Below are positions 24,072 through 35,831 of a DNA stretch of 64,000 bases, piece after piece. The stretch is taken from positions 52,862,001 to 52,926,000 of the forward strand of contig JAQMRL010000006.1 of the NCBI GenBank assembly GCA_035578175.1, given 5' to 3'. The translations under genes were made by a program, and so were the position numbers. The notes below the pieces were generated by a model. It ran no database searches, was not told the origin of the DNA, and worked only from the letters and a program-made list of their open reading frames with translations. Every line of letters starts with the position of its first letter. Position 1 is the stretch's first letter. The stretch comes from Catonia carolina. Taxonomy: Eukaryota; Arthropoda; Insecta; Hemiptera; Achilidae.

Positions 24072-24288
24072 AATCCCTAATGTGTGTACGTTGCAATCTA
24101 TTCAATCAAAACAATAAGCAACCCCATGACCCAATGAGTTGAGAACGATATATGACGTGAAAATAAGATGTAGTCTTGTACAGACTCAGGCCGACGATTC
24201 CTAAGAGAGTATGCTTAATTCAACTCTAACATCAAAGTACACCGGTAACCACTGTCTAGCGTTCAAATCCGTATAAAAGTAACTACTC
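24072..24288 (-). repeat. SINE B, head missing
   Basis: Minus-strand 3' two thirds; stops at AGTAACTAC. Confidence 0.7.
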
Positions 24289-24512
24289 TATAAAAAAAAA
24301 AATTCCTATAAAACAATACATCACTTATTGTGATGTGTAGTTTTATAACCTCTTTTTGCTGTAGGCGTGTAGTTTTGTCGTAATTATACGACATTCTTGT
24401 CGTTATAGTCATATAAAAAGATATTTATTATGTCCCTTACAGAAATACCGACAATTGAAATGAATATGTCACTTTTATTTGGAGAACAGTATATTTTCAT
24501 CCCAATAACTAT

Positions 24513-24915
24513 TGACCTGCCCATAACAGACAGGTGGAGTGTCAAATTATTTACACTCAATCTGTTAGTTGCAGGGCTAAAATAAATAGTTCTGTTTCTT
24601 ATCATATGGTCAGCCAATTAAATGACTGAATCATTTAAGAACAGAAGAGGTAGAGGTGTAAAAGACACTAATCAGAGTTATCTCCTCTGAAAGTAATGAA
24701 TTTCATTGTACAGCCAGACCCTGTGGTGAATGAAGTGAAGGTGTCATTTACAGAGTGGAAAATATGTGCTTTTCAGAGGGCCCGGCATGCTGATAAGCAT
24801 ACTTTTCCATTCAGTGAGGAAGGCAATAGTAAACCACCTCACTCCTCGTTTTACTTAGTAAAACCTCTAAAGGTTCAAACCAGCCTTTCGGCTGTTGACC
24901 TAAACAACAACAACT
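24513..24915 (+). repeat. Repeat D, full length
   Basis: Best copy; ends in CTAAACAACAACAAC. Very close to the copy at 58830. Confidence 0.75.
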
Positions 24916-26451
24916 ATTGACATCAGTTTAAACAATAACTATTTTTTACTCTGAAATAATTAAAAAACCAATAAAATTGGTAAATATTCCATTACTGTAA
25001 TACTTGTCTGTATAAATACTTAAGTGACGAGATTGCCTTTTGCGTATGGATGGGCTGTGAGAAGGGAAGTGAAATATTTCCAGTGCTGCCAACCTCAACA
25101 GTGAGACACTACTCGTACATTTCACTACCATGCAGTTTCTAGATACATTTTGTAAGCTGTGGTTTATTCCGAGAATATGTTTTCTTCATAAATCTAATAA
25201 GAAATAAATGAACCTGTAATATTGCCTATAGCTTAATTATACGACTAAAAATGTTTGATTTAATGTAATTACCAATGAATCGCCTTCTTTACTATTACTG
25301 TCATCGGCGTTTTCATTATCAGTCTCTCAAGTATCTACCAAACCGTTTCCTTTTTATACCAAGTGTCAACAAAACTGTTGAAGAATAGCTTCTTCATGTC
25401 CTTAGTTTCCTTCTTTATTTTTGAATTGTGGAAATAGAAACATCGCAGTAGTTAGCCGCTCGCTCACGGCTTTTGTTAAGAGGCGCGTTTACGCATTTTT
25501 GTTTAGCTTCAACTTTATAATATTTTGTTACATTTCGTTCAGCACTGTGAATAGTTTGACCACGTTTACGAGAAACCGACATTTGTGTTTACGGTAACAA
25601 ACAGTTATATTCGTACAGTTAACCTAAAAAAGGTTCCGCGATTTACTGTATATGCTCTGGGTATAGTATACGAGTTATGTTTGTCGTACTGAAATTAAAG
25701 CAGTCGCGCATGCGCACTGATGCTTTTCCCCCTTTACCCCTCGTTGCAAACAAGGGGAAACTCGTGACTCAAGTGACTATACCTGATCTTTAAAATGAGG
25801 ATATAAATAAATAGGAGTTAGTAAATGAGAAGGTTATGTGGCGCGGAGTCGATATTTTTAGTTAGTGTAGTAGCGCTCAAACTCCCATATGAAATACATT
25901 GCTTATGGACTTCCCGTACTGCATTCTGAACGTGAAATCGACTATAGTGAGTTGACGGTAAGAACCAACTGTCGAATCAACAAACTGCATCTGTGGTAGT
26001 ACGTGTAAATACACCACACAAATACATGTAACAGCCTAGCATTCGTCACCATTTAGTCACCGGGTGGACACCAACACTTTTATAAACTGCTAAACAATAA
26101 CAACGAACAGCCGCGTTCCCTAACGTCATTAAAATCTTTCCCTTATCACTTAATTTTGTTTAGAAGTCAGTTGCATACTACTCCGTATTGTTTATAGGCT
26201 TATTCAATGTTTATATTACAAATTCTTCATGTATGTGTCATTTTTAATTTTATGATCCTAAATGAGTTTTCAATTTAGTTAGTTTTGTTATTTTAACCTG
26301 TTCGGTTCGGTTTAATTGTGCGTCTAGTTCGAATGGTGCTTTTAGTTTCACGTACGGTGTAATTTTATTATAGTTATTACTTTATTCGACTGTATGAACA
26401 AAAGTGTGTTTATTTTTATTTTTGCTGAAAAAGTTGATATTAATTTATAGT
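24916..26451. other. No feature recognised
   Basis: Mixed composition with a GC-richer patch near 25700-25770 (CGCATGCGCA). No ORF of note. Confidence 0.4.
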
Positions 26452-26516
26452 GATGGCTAATGCACCCGAGTCCTCTATTTACAAACACCAAAAAGGTAAA
26501 TCTTTGAGAATAAAGT
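26452..26516 (+). other. Possible short coding exon
   Basis: ATG at 26452 reads MANAPESSIYKHQKGKSLRI and meets GTAAAT after KHQK or continues to a TGA. It resembles the start of some transposon-encoded proteins. Little else supports it. Confidence 0.2.
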
Positions 26517-26734
26517 GAGTTTTAAAATTAGTAAACAATAATAATTTTTTTTATTTTATTTAATTTACGCTCCAATTGGGGCACTCAAGTCACTCATGGA
26601 CATGCGTTCCTTGAGGAATTAGTTGTTAAGCTAAAGAATTAACTGCACATAAGAGTAATAGAAATAATAGTAATAGAAATAAGAGTAATAGTAATAGAAA
26701 TAAAATAATAGTAATAGTAAGAGAAATACCATAA

Positions 26735-28517
26735 ACAAAAGGTGTAAGAAAGCGAAGGAAGAGTGGATCAGAGCGAAATGTACGGACATTGAAAGTAAAA
26801 TGGCAGTTGGTAAAGTGGACGCAGCTTATAGAAAAATAAGGGAAAACTTTGGAGAACGAAAGATGAAAGCTGTTAATTTACAAAGCGCAGGTGGTAAACC
26901 ATTGTTGAATGGCCAAGAGAGAGCTGAAAGATGGAAGGAATACGTAAATCAACTCTACATGGGAAAAGAATTAGAATATGATGCGATAGAACAAGAAACT
27001 GATGTTGAAGAAGATCAAAAAGGGGACCCTATACTACGAGAAGAATTCGATCGGGCACTTAAGGATATGAATATGAATAAGACACCAGGAATAGATAACA
27101 TACCATCGGAATTATTATTACGATGTGGCAAAGTTGCTCAAAACAAATTATACAAACTTGTGTGCAGAATGTATGAGAGTGGAGAGGTACCATCGGACTT
27201 TAAAAAAAATATTATGATTCCAATACCAAAAAAGTCAGGAGCGGAGAAGTGTGAACATTACAGAACCATCAGCCTAACATGCCATGCATCTAAGATACTG
27301 ACAAGAATTATATACAGGAGAATAGAACACCGAGTAGAAGAAGTATTGGACGATGACCAATTTGGATTTAGAAGGAGAATGGGAACTCGAGATGCAATAT
27401 TGGCTCTGAGACTGATTATTGAGAAAAGGATACAGAAAAATAAAACTACTTTTATGGCATTTGTAGATTTAGAGAAAGCATTTGACAATCTGGACTGGAG
27501 TAAAATGTTTAAAACTTTGAAAAGGCTAGGAATTAAATACAAAGAAAGGAAAGTTATCTACAGTCTGTATAAGAATCAAACGGCTGTTTTGAGAATCGAG
27601 GGGTACGAAAAAGAGGCTGCTGTAAGAAAAGGTGTACGACAAGGTTGTTCTTTGTCACCACTACTTTTTAACTTGTATATAGAAGAGGCTATAAATGAAG
27701 TGAAGGAGAAATTTGACGTAGGAATAAAAATTCAAGGAGAAACAATAAAAATGTTGAGATTCGCCGAGGCAAAGAATGAACTAGAGGATGCCTTAAATGG
27801 AATGGATGAGATCTTGAGGAAGGATTACTTCATGAAAATTAATAAGAACAAAACGAAAGTGTTGTGCAGCAGCAAGAGTGGTTTAGAAGAGATGGGAAAT
27901 TTAAAAGTAGGCAACGAAAACATACAGGAAGTTGGGGAATTCCGCTATCTAGGGAGTAAAATAACAAAGGATGGTAGAAGCACGAGTGATATCAAGAGTA
28001 GAATTGCTCAAGCTAGAAAAGCCTTTGAAATGAAAAACAGCTTACTGACTACAAACATTGATTTACATATTAGGAAAAATTTCTTAAAACATTATGTTTG
28101 GAGTGTAGCATTATACGGAAGTAAAACGTGGGTGATAGGGGCTGTAGAACGGAAGAGGATAGAAGCTTTTGAAATGTGGTGTTATAGGAAAATGTTAAAG
28201 ATTAGGTGGGTGGACAAAATAAGTAATTTAGAGGTTCTTAGGCGAGTGGATGAAAAAATAAGTATATGGAAGCATCTTACCAAAAGAAGGGATAGGCTAG
28301 TGGGGCATATCCTAAGACATCCAGGTATTGGGCTATCAATAATGGAGGGTAACATTGAGGGAGTAAATTGTAGAGGGAGGCAAAGATTAGAATATATAAA
28401 GCAAATTACAAAAGATGTAGGGTGTTACAGGTATGTAGATATGAAACGACTTGCGCAAGATAGAACAGGTTGGAGAACTGCATCAAACCAGTCGAGAGAC
28501 TGATGACAAAAAAAAAA
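26735..28517 (+). mobile_element. 5'-truncated LINE retrotransposon insertion
   Basis: It contains the RT ORF at 26800-28503 and ends in a short poly(A) after TGATGAC. ATAAGAGTA occurs on both sides (26649-26657 and 28517-28525), a likely target-site duplication. Between the left target copy and the coding part is an (AATAGT)-rich stretch (26655-26735). The frame is open upstream of the ATG to about 26737, as expected for a 5' truncation. Confidence 0.7.
26800..28503 (+). CDS. LINE reverse transcriptase with catalytic motif C missing
   Basis: A long open frame of 567 aa. RT motifs in order: fingers (PGIDNIPSELL, IPIPKKSGAEKCEHYRTISL), QFGFRRRMGTRDAI near 187-200, motif A FVDLEKAFD (catalytic Asp 223), motif B RQGCSLSPLLFNLY (280-293), then FAEAKNELEDALNGMDEIL from 321. 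Motif C, normally FADD followed by a hydrophobic strand, is absent: FA joins directly to EAKNELED, an in-frame loss of about eight codons at 27764. The thumb and C-terminal part (VGEFRYLGSKI, VALYGSKTWVIG, RRDRLVGHILRHPG) are present. The upstream endonuclease domain is not in this copy. Polymerase activity is not expected without the DD pair. The reading frame is otherwise clean. Confidence 0.8.
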   Translation: MAVGKVDAAYRKIRENFGERKMKAVNLQSAGGKPLLNGQERAERWKEYVNQLYMGKELEYDAIEQETDVEEDQKGDPILREEFDRALKDMNMNKTPGIDNIPSELLLRCGKVAQNKLYKLVCRMYESGEVPSDFKKNIMIPIPKKSGAEKCEHYRTISLTCHASKILTRIIYRRIEHRVEEVLDDDQFGFRRRMGTRDAILALRLIIEKRIQKNKTTFMAFVDLEKAFDNLDWSKMFKTLKRLGIKYKERKVIYSLYKNQTAVLRIEGYEKEAAVRKGVRQGCSLSPLLFNLYIEEAINEVKEKFDVGIKIQGETIKMLRFAEAKNELEDALNGMDEILRKDYFMKINKNKTKVLCSSKSGLEEMGNLKVGNENIQEVGEFRYLGSKITKDGRSTSDIKSRIAQARKAFEMKNSLLTTNIDLHIRKNFLKHYVWSVALYGSKTWVIGAVERKRIEAFEMWCYRKMLKIRWVDKISNLEVLRRVDEKISIWKHLTKRRDRLVGHILRHPGIGLSIMEGNIEGVNCRGRQRLEYIKQITKDVGCYRYVDMKRLAQDRTGWRTASNQSRD

Positions 28518-28525
28518 TAAGAGTA

Positions 28526-29177
28526 TTAAGCACGAGTCGTTTCGCATACGCCTACTATGAAAATCACATAATACTTTTGGTGCGTACGGTTCTGGAGCTG
28601 TGACATCATTCACTGATTGTTTACTTCGCAGTTGGTTCTTAAAATGAATTTGGTATATACAAAGATAGATTGGTTATTAAACAGAGCCGCCTGTGAACCG
28701 GTACTTCCATCCAATCTCCAAGTACATTACTATCATCTCTGGATGAATAAATTCTAAGTTGGTAGCTTCAACCTCGCCAATTGCTATGCCGATTTCACTA
28801 GGATGAATCCAACGAACCGTTTGAGTATACTAAAACTCTATAGTCATTAGTTTCAAACTAAACACCAAAAGAACAAATTTTTATACTTGATTATATTTGA
28901 CAGTATTTATTTGGCAACATTCTAGTTTTTGTTTATAAACATGTAATGCAATAAAAACAGGTGTTTTTAAATTAGTAGAATTTAAATTCCTTTATAGATC
29001 ATTTATTAAAATTTATGGTAACTATTATTACTAACCAAATTGTTATTGTACCAATTACACTTTAAATCGAACGAAATTAAAATTAGATAAATTGCAATAT
29101 TAATGTCATTAAGACTTTAAACTTGTTTACATTCGAAAATCTACAAACTCTATTCTTAATTTTAAGGAAAATCTGTA
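28526..29177. other. No feature recognised
   Basis: Probably the continuation of the sequence into which the LINE at 26735 inserted. Confidence 0.4.
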
Positions 29178-29380
29178 CATATTGTATTTTCCCCATCTGT
29201 ATAAATGGGAAAGTCCTCACTGAGTGACTGCACTCAGACTGCAAATTTTACAATCTGTAAATTTTAAAATAATAAATTAGGTAACCACTCACTTTAAAAT
29301 TTTGAATTCCTCACTCATCACTAAAATTCTTCTACTTCCACAATAGAAATCTGAACTTTGGAGAAAATATTTTCTTTAAG
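29178..29380 (+). repeat. Dispersed repeat with (ACTC)n
   Basis: ATAAATGGGAAAGTCCTCAC plus CTTCTACTTCCACAATAG; related copies near 30990-31170 and 31835-31910. Family unknown. Confidence 0.5.
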
Positions 29381-29389
29381 GCGCGATTT

Positions 29390-29680
29390 CGTTTGTGCGA
29401 TCGTCGCATGCGATTACGGCCTGCAGTCGCTGAATGCGTCACTGCCATTACTCATCAAATGGATTTCTTAAGAAGTGGAACCGATTATGCGTCCGACGCA
29501 AGAGGTCGCACGCGTCGGCTGCATCGACTGCTTTGGAACCAGTCACCTGCAGTTGTCGCATGCGTCTGGAAGTTTAAAATGAGTTTTTCCAAAGACGATG
29601 ATGCAAAACTCACTGAGTTACTTGCAAAAAAACTACAACTATTTGATCCTTCAAACTTCCTTTCATCGTCTAATAGATGC
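29390..29680 (+). pseudogene. MADF-type (Harbinger-associated) protein fragment
   Basis: MSFSKDDDAKLTELLAKK, then LQLFDPSN, starting at 29579, looks like the start of a MADF DNA-binding domain, as carried by PIF/Harbinger transposons. It is cut at about 29680 by a MITE. The upstream GTCGCATGCGATTACGGC recurs at 30600. Confidence 0.4.
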
Positions 29681-30396
29681 AATAAACTCCCGGTTATCTG
29701 AAATAATTGGGGCGAGCCAATTTCGGATAAGCAGGGGTTTTTAAATTACAAGGAAAAAGGTGTTTTATTATAAAAAAATATTACTGTGCCCTAAAAACTT
29801 TTATTCGTACGATTTAATTGTCAAATATTTTCCGTACAGTTTAATTATTTTTTTGAAAAGTCAGACTTTTTTTTGGTTTTTTTTCTATTCGTTTTTTTAC
29901 CGAAATGTTCCGCCGACGTTTAGCTAAAAGTACATCAGTGGGCGTCACTTCGATGGTTATGACCACGCATTTACGTTAACACGACATTATTAAATATCAT
30001 TTCACTTCCACTACCGGTACGTAACACTAATTAGCTACAAAACGAAATGAAAACTACATTAAGGCCGAGACACTACTGTACCCATTCAACCACAATACAG
30101 TACTAATTGACTGTTGCAGCAAAGATGATGTAGCCAAAATAAACAGTAGGCCTAGTAGTAGGCTATCGCTTTAAGGAAAATACTCATGTTACCGGTAAAA
30201 ATCCTGTCTGCAGTGCTGATGTCATGTAGGCATACTTTACGTGCTATAATTTACCTCAGTTTGCTTAAATAGTATTTTGGTTAAAAATGTAATTTACAGT
30301 ATTTATTATTTATTGTTTTTATTACAATTATTTGTTGAAAAATTACATTTAAAATACTGAGTATTTTTTGACATTTCGGTTAACCGGAAGTTTACT
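29680..30396. mobile_element. Pogo-like MITE
   Basis: The ends are inverted relatives: AAACTCCCGGTTATCTGAAA on the left against AAACTTCCGGTTAACCGAAA (inverted right end). It interrupts the MADF-like ORF. No coding sequence. Exact borders uncertain. Confidence 0.5.
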
Positions 30397-32096
30397 GTAT
30401 TTAGTAATTAAGTTGAATAGATATCCTTCTTCATGTCTCCTCATCTACACCTCATCAGTTATTTTCCTTTGGCGGCCTTCTAACATAATTTTTACAATAC
30501 ACTTCTCTACTTCTTGCTGTTTTAGAACACATAAAGTATAACTGTAACAGTTGGATCGCACGTTCCACTGCACAAACGAAACTACCCCACCTATGTGTCA
30601 GTCGCATGCGATTACGGCACAACTTTAGCGTAATTAAAAAAGTTTAACATAAACGATTTCGACATTCCATCGCTAAGGGGTTGCAAAGGATGTTCCCCCC
30701 TTAAACTGATATTTTCCGTTCATTAAGTTCGGAACAAGTGAGATGGCTGAAACTCGGCGGAGATGTTACGTAAAGTTAAACTAGAAAACGTACCCATTCA
30801 TAATTTCCAAAATGTACCCCTAAGAGGATGAAAATAGTGTTCAACCCTTAAACTAGTACATAAGCCTATGTTGTTTATTAAGTACCAAACGAGTTAGATG
30901 AATGAATTTCGGTGATGTTATTTATTACAATACAAATACAAAAAATACACCTTAACCATTTACAAAATGTACCCCTAAAATTATTCCTCACTGACTGACT
31001 GACTGATTCACTCACTCACTCACTCCCTCATCACTAATTCTCCTACTTCCACAATAGCTGGAAAGCTGAAATTTTGAGTAAATATTTCCTTCCGAGTAAA
31101 TAGAAAAGTTAAACATAAACGATTTCGATATTCCATCGCAAAGGGGTTGAAAAGGTGTTCACCCTTTTCTTTCGGTGTTCAAGATTCTTTTGGTAAAATA
31201 AATTTCGATAAAGATTTACCAAATATCATACGATTAAATTTTTAAAAAGAAATAAACTAATTCTAAAAAGCCTTCCTTTCGAATTCCTCATTTGGCATAA
31301 AAATGTAAACTAAATAATTCTAAATTGAACAAATTATGTTAAAGCCAAATAATTGTTTACTTAAATAAATAAATAAACGTGCAGAAATTAAGATGTTTAT
31401 TTGTGCTGAAATACACCTTCTTAATGCCAAAACGCATGTTTATCTGACATGAAATCCCCGTCAACAACACTGACTTATTCACCCGTCTGTTTCACACTAA
31501 CAAATCAGATAAAATTGACATTTTGAGTAAATTCAGTGCGATGAGATCAAGGAAATAAAATTGGGCAACCTGCCTAAGTATATTGATATTGATTTAAATA
31601 GATATTAAGTAGATTTTAAAAATTAAAATTTAATTAAAGCTACTTAATTAAATCGATATCAACATGAAAAAGGAATTGGAAAACCACTTTTTTGGTGAAT
31701 AAAATTTTTTTTTACCCCATGACCCAATTAGATGAAGATGAATCATCGTTTACATTCTAAAATTGGCAAACTATATTCTTAATTTTTGGGAAAAATCTTT
31801 TTAAAAAAAATTTTTTTTATATTTTAATAACTCCTATCTGTATAAATGGGAAAGTCCTTAATGACAGACTCACTCACTCACTCATCAGCTAAACTTACGT
31901 TCAAAACTAAATAAAAAGTATTTCTGAACAACAATACTAAACATAGTTAACAAAATACAACTAAAACAGATATACAACATTTAAATTTATGTGGAACAAT
32001 CAACATACACGATTGTCAAAACGTTTAGGATGTAGACCTAATTTCTAATTTTACAAGTTATTAAAAAATGTACGAGTATATGTTCTAACCTTCTTT

Positions 32097-32328
32097 TAGG
32101 TATGGCGTGTAGTCTTATACAAACTCAGGCCGACCATTCCTGAGAGAGTATGGTTAATTGAATTCCAATCATCAAAGCACACCGGTAACCACTGTCTAGT
32201 ATTCAAATTCGTATAAAAGTAACTACCTTTACTGGGATTTGAACCATGAAATCTTCGTCTCCGTACATCAGCTGTTAAACAGCCAACTTGCGGCGACGAC
32301 TTTACCACTAGACTAACCTGATGGATTT
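32097..32328 (-). repeat. SINE B, partial
   Basis: Minus-strand head and middle; the 3' end is missing. Confidence 0.7.
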
Positions 32329-32344
32329 TTTATTTTGTTTTTTT

Positions 32345-32663
32345 ATTTAAATTCCTAATATCCCTACTGCAATCCCTTCAATTTAGACCAATAAGCAACC
32401 CCATGACCCAGTGAGGTGAGAACGATATATGACGTGAAAATAAGGTGCAGTCTTGTACAGTCTCAGGCCAACCGTTCCTGAGAAAGTATGGTTAATTGAA
32501 CTACAACCATTAAATTACACTGGTAACCACTGTTGAGTATTCAAATTTGTATAAAAGTAACTACAGTTACTGGGATTTGAACCATGAAATCTTCGTCTCC
32601 GTACATCAGCTGTTAAACAGCTGCTCGTGGCGACGACGTTACCACTAGACCAACCTGAAGGGT
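32345..32663 (-). repeat. SINE B
   Basis: Minus-strand copy next to the previous one. It shares the unusual head change ACCATGAAATCTTCG, so the two may be a local duplication. Confidence 0.7.
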
Positions 32664-33500
32664 TATTTTTATTTAGTTGACAATTTATTTTCCATATTCT
32701 GATTTTTATCTTCTCCAAAAACTTAACTGGGGCATATGAACTTCAGTAGGTTGTTATTAACCTATTGATCCCCACAATAATTTAAAAGAATTTAAGTACA
32801 GAACTAAATAACAAGTACTTTTGAACAACACTACTAAAAATAGTTAACAAAATACAACTAAAAAAGTTATTTGCAAATCGTTGAACATGTGGAACAATCA
32901 ACAAACACAATTTTCGAAAACGTTAAGGATGTGTACCTAATTTCTAACCTTCAATTGAGTAATAAAACACATTTCACTTCTAACAATAATAGAGGCTGAA
33001 ATAAACAACTTGGAATGACACGTAAATAGTTTATTATATACTTTCCTTTATCCTCCAATTATTCAGTGAGATAAAAATAAAATAAGGAAGGGCACTTCTT
33101 CCCCCAAGCTTTTTATTTTCACAATAACTTTTTAATATTAACACTTAAATCAAAATTAGATATCAGACGTTTAAAAGTTAGTATTCCGAAAATATCCTTT
33201 AATGACTTAATGAACTACAAGAAGGTTATTACGTACTAGGCGACCAAATGCGGTGTTTACTCTCGATTGAGAGCAACAATACTCTTCCAATATGTTGATA
33301 GAAATATATGAATGTATTAGAAACAGTACAGTCTGCATTTTTCATTGAACCGAGCATACTATAGTATCATCATTGTAACATTTCTTACTTTAGTGTGACT
33401 ACATAATATTTTTTTTTATCCGAGGCGGCGAGAAAAACTCATGTTCACTTCCTCACGATGGGGGAAGTAGTGTTGGACTCAATTGAGGCGTCCTCGTCCA

Positions 33501-33654
33501 GCCCCAAGGAGGCCGCAACCGCCTTACCAACCAAAAACCCACCGCCTGGCCACTTGATCCGACATCAGCAAACAACCCTCCACCTCCCTGTACATAATAT
33601 TAGTAGATTCTAGCTTAAATCACCGAGTAAAAAGCTGAACTATTAGAATTTTTA
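33501..33654 (+). repeat. 154-bp direct repeat, copy 1
   Basis: GC-rich block starting GCCCCAAGGAGGCCGC, repeated at 34347-34500 (offset 846) with few changes. The preceding 33420-33500 is also GC-rich and may be the rest of the same repeat. Origin not recognised. Confidence 0.7.
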
Positions 33655-33695
33655 TACTAAAAGTACACGCAGCAATCATAAAAAAAAATTATACA

Positions 33696-33890
33696 ACGAA
33701 TGGCCAACTTGAAAGGTACAGTAATCCCGCAGAAGGGGAAGTTAAATGTGGGTTTACATTTAGATCGAAGACTCACGTGGAAAAGTCATTTATGGACGAA
33801 ACGAAAACAACTTGGACTGAAGTTAGTCGATTGCTCAGGCTCTTAAGCAGAAAATCTCAATTCTATATCTCAAACCATTTTTGAGAAACT
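33696..33890 (+). pseudogene. Jockey-type LINE reverse transcriptase fragment
   Basis: It reads NVGLHLDRRLTWKSHLWTKR and KQLGLK, then after a frame break RLLRLLSRKSQFYISN. This matches the region after the RT palm in jockey-like LINEs (YLGV-x-LD-x-x-L-x-W-x-x-H). It is short and frameshifted. Confidence 0.55.
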
Positions 33891-34009
33891 GTTCCCTTTT
33901 TATGAAAAACTGAATTTTCGGAAAACGAAGGATGGTAACAACTCGTAAGAAAAAAAATCAGCTGTAAAATAAAAGATAAAGTAAAGAAAGTAAAGAGAAA
34001 GTATACAGA

Positions 34010-34250
34010 ATGGAAAACATCAGACTAACAAAGCAGATTTTCAACCTGGTTAACTATCACAAGAACAAGTTAACATGGTTTAAAGAAATAGACAATGACC
34101 TAGTAAACAACTCAATAAACTCAGAAACAATAAAAGATAGGGCAAGATTTAGAGAAATAATTCAGAATTTGGAGTTTCAGGAGAGGAAAAAACTCACGGA
34201 AGAGGGAGAAAGTGGACCCAAGAGGACAAAAACCACCTATATTTATTCTA
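34010..34250 (+). pseudogene. LINE ORF2 C-terminal fragment
   Basis: It reads MENIRLTKQIFNLVN, then WFKEIDNDLVNN and FREIIQNLEFQERKK. This is the segment after the reverse transcriptase in many insect LINEs (RLTK-x-IF ... W-x-KE-x-x-x-D). A second copy is on the minus strand at 45898-46260. It is cut by the 154-bp repeat at 34347. Confidence 0.55.
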
Positions 34251-34346
34251 TTTTACTTTTATATTTTATATATTCTATATTACTTTTATTTTTCTTGAGT
34301 ACCACTCAAAAAAAATAAAAGAGGCATGGGCTTGGAAGTTGATTAA

Positions 34347-34500
34347 GCCCCAAGGAGGCCGCAACCGCCTTACCAACCAAAAACCCGCCGCCTGGCCACT
34401 TGATCCGACATCAGCAAACAACCCTCCACCTCCCTGTGCATAATATTAGTAGATTCTAGCTTAAATCACCGAGTAAAAAGCTGAACTATTAGAATTTTTA
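34347..34500 (+). repeat. 154-bp direct repeat, copy 2
   Basis: Copy of 33501-33654 inserted in the LINE fragment of the left arm; the right arm lacks it. Confidence 0.7.
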
Positions 34501-35831
34501 ATGGTTATAGGCCCTCTGAAATGAACTATTTGAAAAAAGAGAAAGTAAAACAAACAATACTTATTCATTTACAGCTAACCTTTCTATTAAATAATAACCC
34601 ACCGGGTTGGTCTAGAGGTAAAGTTGTCACCGCGAGTAACCTGTTTAATAGCTGCTTTTCGGAGACGAAGGTTCCTGGTTCAAATCCTAGTAAAGGTAGT
34701 TACTTTTATACGGATTTAAATAACAGACAGTGGTTACCGGTGTACTTTAATGGTTGAAGTTCAATTAACTGTACTCTCTTAAAAATGGTCGACTTGAGTC
34801 TGTAAAAGACTACACGTCATACAGTTATCATCCTCAACTCATCAACATGGAGTTGTTTAGTGTACTTAATATGCATTCTATTACTATTAATAACGAAATA
34901 AACTACGGTGAAATCTTTAACGAAATATTTTTAACGCACTTATACATAGGCTACTATAAAGTAATTTTTAAAAAATTTAATTTTCTTTTAAACTAACACT
35001 GAACTTCTTTTTTTGTAGCAGCAACATTTCTCATTCTTTTTAGTAACAATTCTTCAGCATCGCTAAATTTAGGCTGTTTTTGTTTGTATCATAGCATTGC
35101 AGATTCTAGGACAGAAAAGGTCTCTGTATGAATATATTTTTTTCATCGATGGAGGTTCGGATAACTGATGTTCGGGTAATCGACGCTCATGTGCATGTTG
35201 TGTAGAGTAGTGGGGAATTAAAAATTTTATTCAAGCTTCAATTTTTTTCTTTTTTATTACTTTTTTTCTGTTGAAATTTTAAGTTTCCAAATATGGTTTC
35301 TTGAGCATTGTTTAAAGTTTTCGTAGATTACTATAACTTACACAAGTGGATAAGAATATTTATGTGTACAATACTTGTTTGAATGTCTTTAACAACGTAA
35401 CAAGTGTATCACCTTTACAGGTAGAATAACAGAGAGAAACGAACAATGTGTATAATTCAATTAAACTGAATATCAAATTGATTCAAACTAGTAGATAGAT
35501 TAATGCAATGTCACGTATGTAACAACAACAATTGCTTATAAAATTATGCTATAAAAACCGTCAACTATTTTGGCGTACACTGAACTATACGACGAACCAG
35601 AACTGTAATACGTCGTACGTTTTGATGTGAGAGGTTTGTTTAGACACAAAAAATAACATTTATTTAATTTTCCATCAATACCACGGTTACTTTACTAGAC
35701 GGTAAGGATCATCAACAATATTCACAATGACAAGCCCCGCCCTCTGACGTCACTGGTCCCCAACGACAGCCGACGCACGATGCGTACGGTGTCGGTCTGT
35801 GTTTACTAGTCTTAATACGGTCTGTAATACT

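Larger units (their letters stand above)
33858..35831 (+). repeat. Left arm of an inverted composite around a THAP relic
   Basis: In order it holds a TTTTTGAGAAA-type segment, a LINE C-terminal fragment (34010-34250), an inserted 154-bp repeat (34347-34500), a SINE B copy (34597-34875), and GC-rich sequence near 35740-35800 with TGACGTCACTGGTCCCCAAC. The same items, diverged, appear on the opposite strand at 45360-46400. The arms therefore flank the THAP-like gene as long imperfect inverted repeats. Confidence 0.55.
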
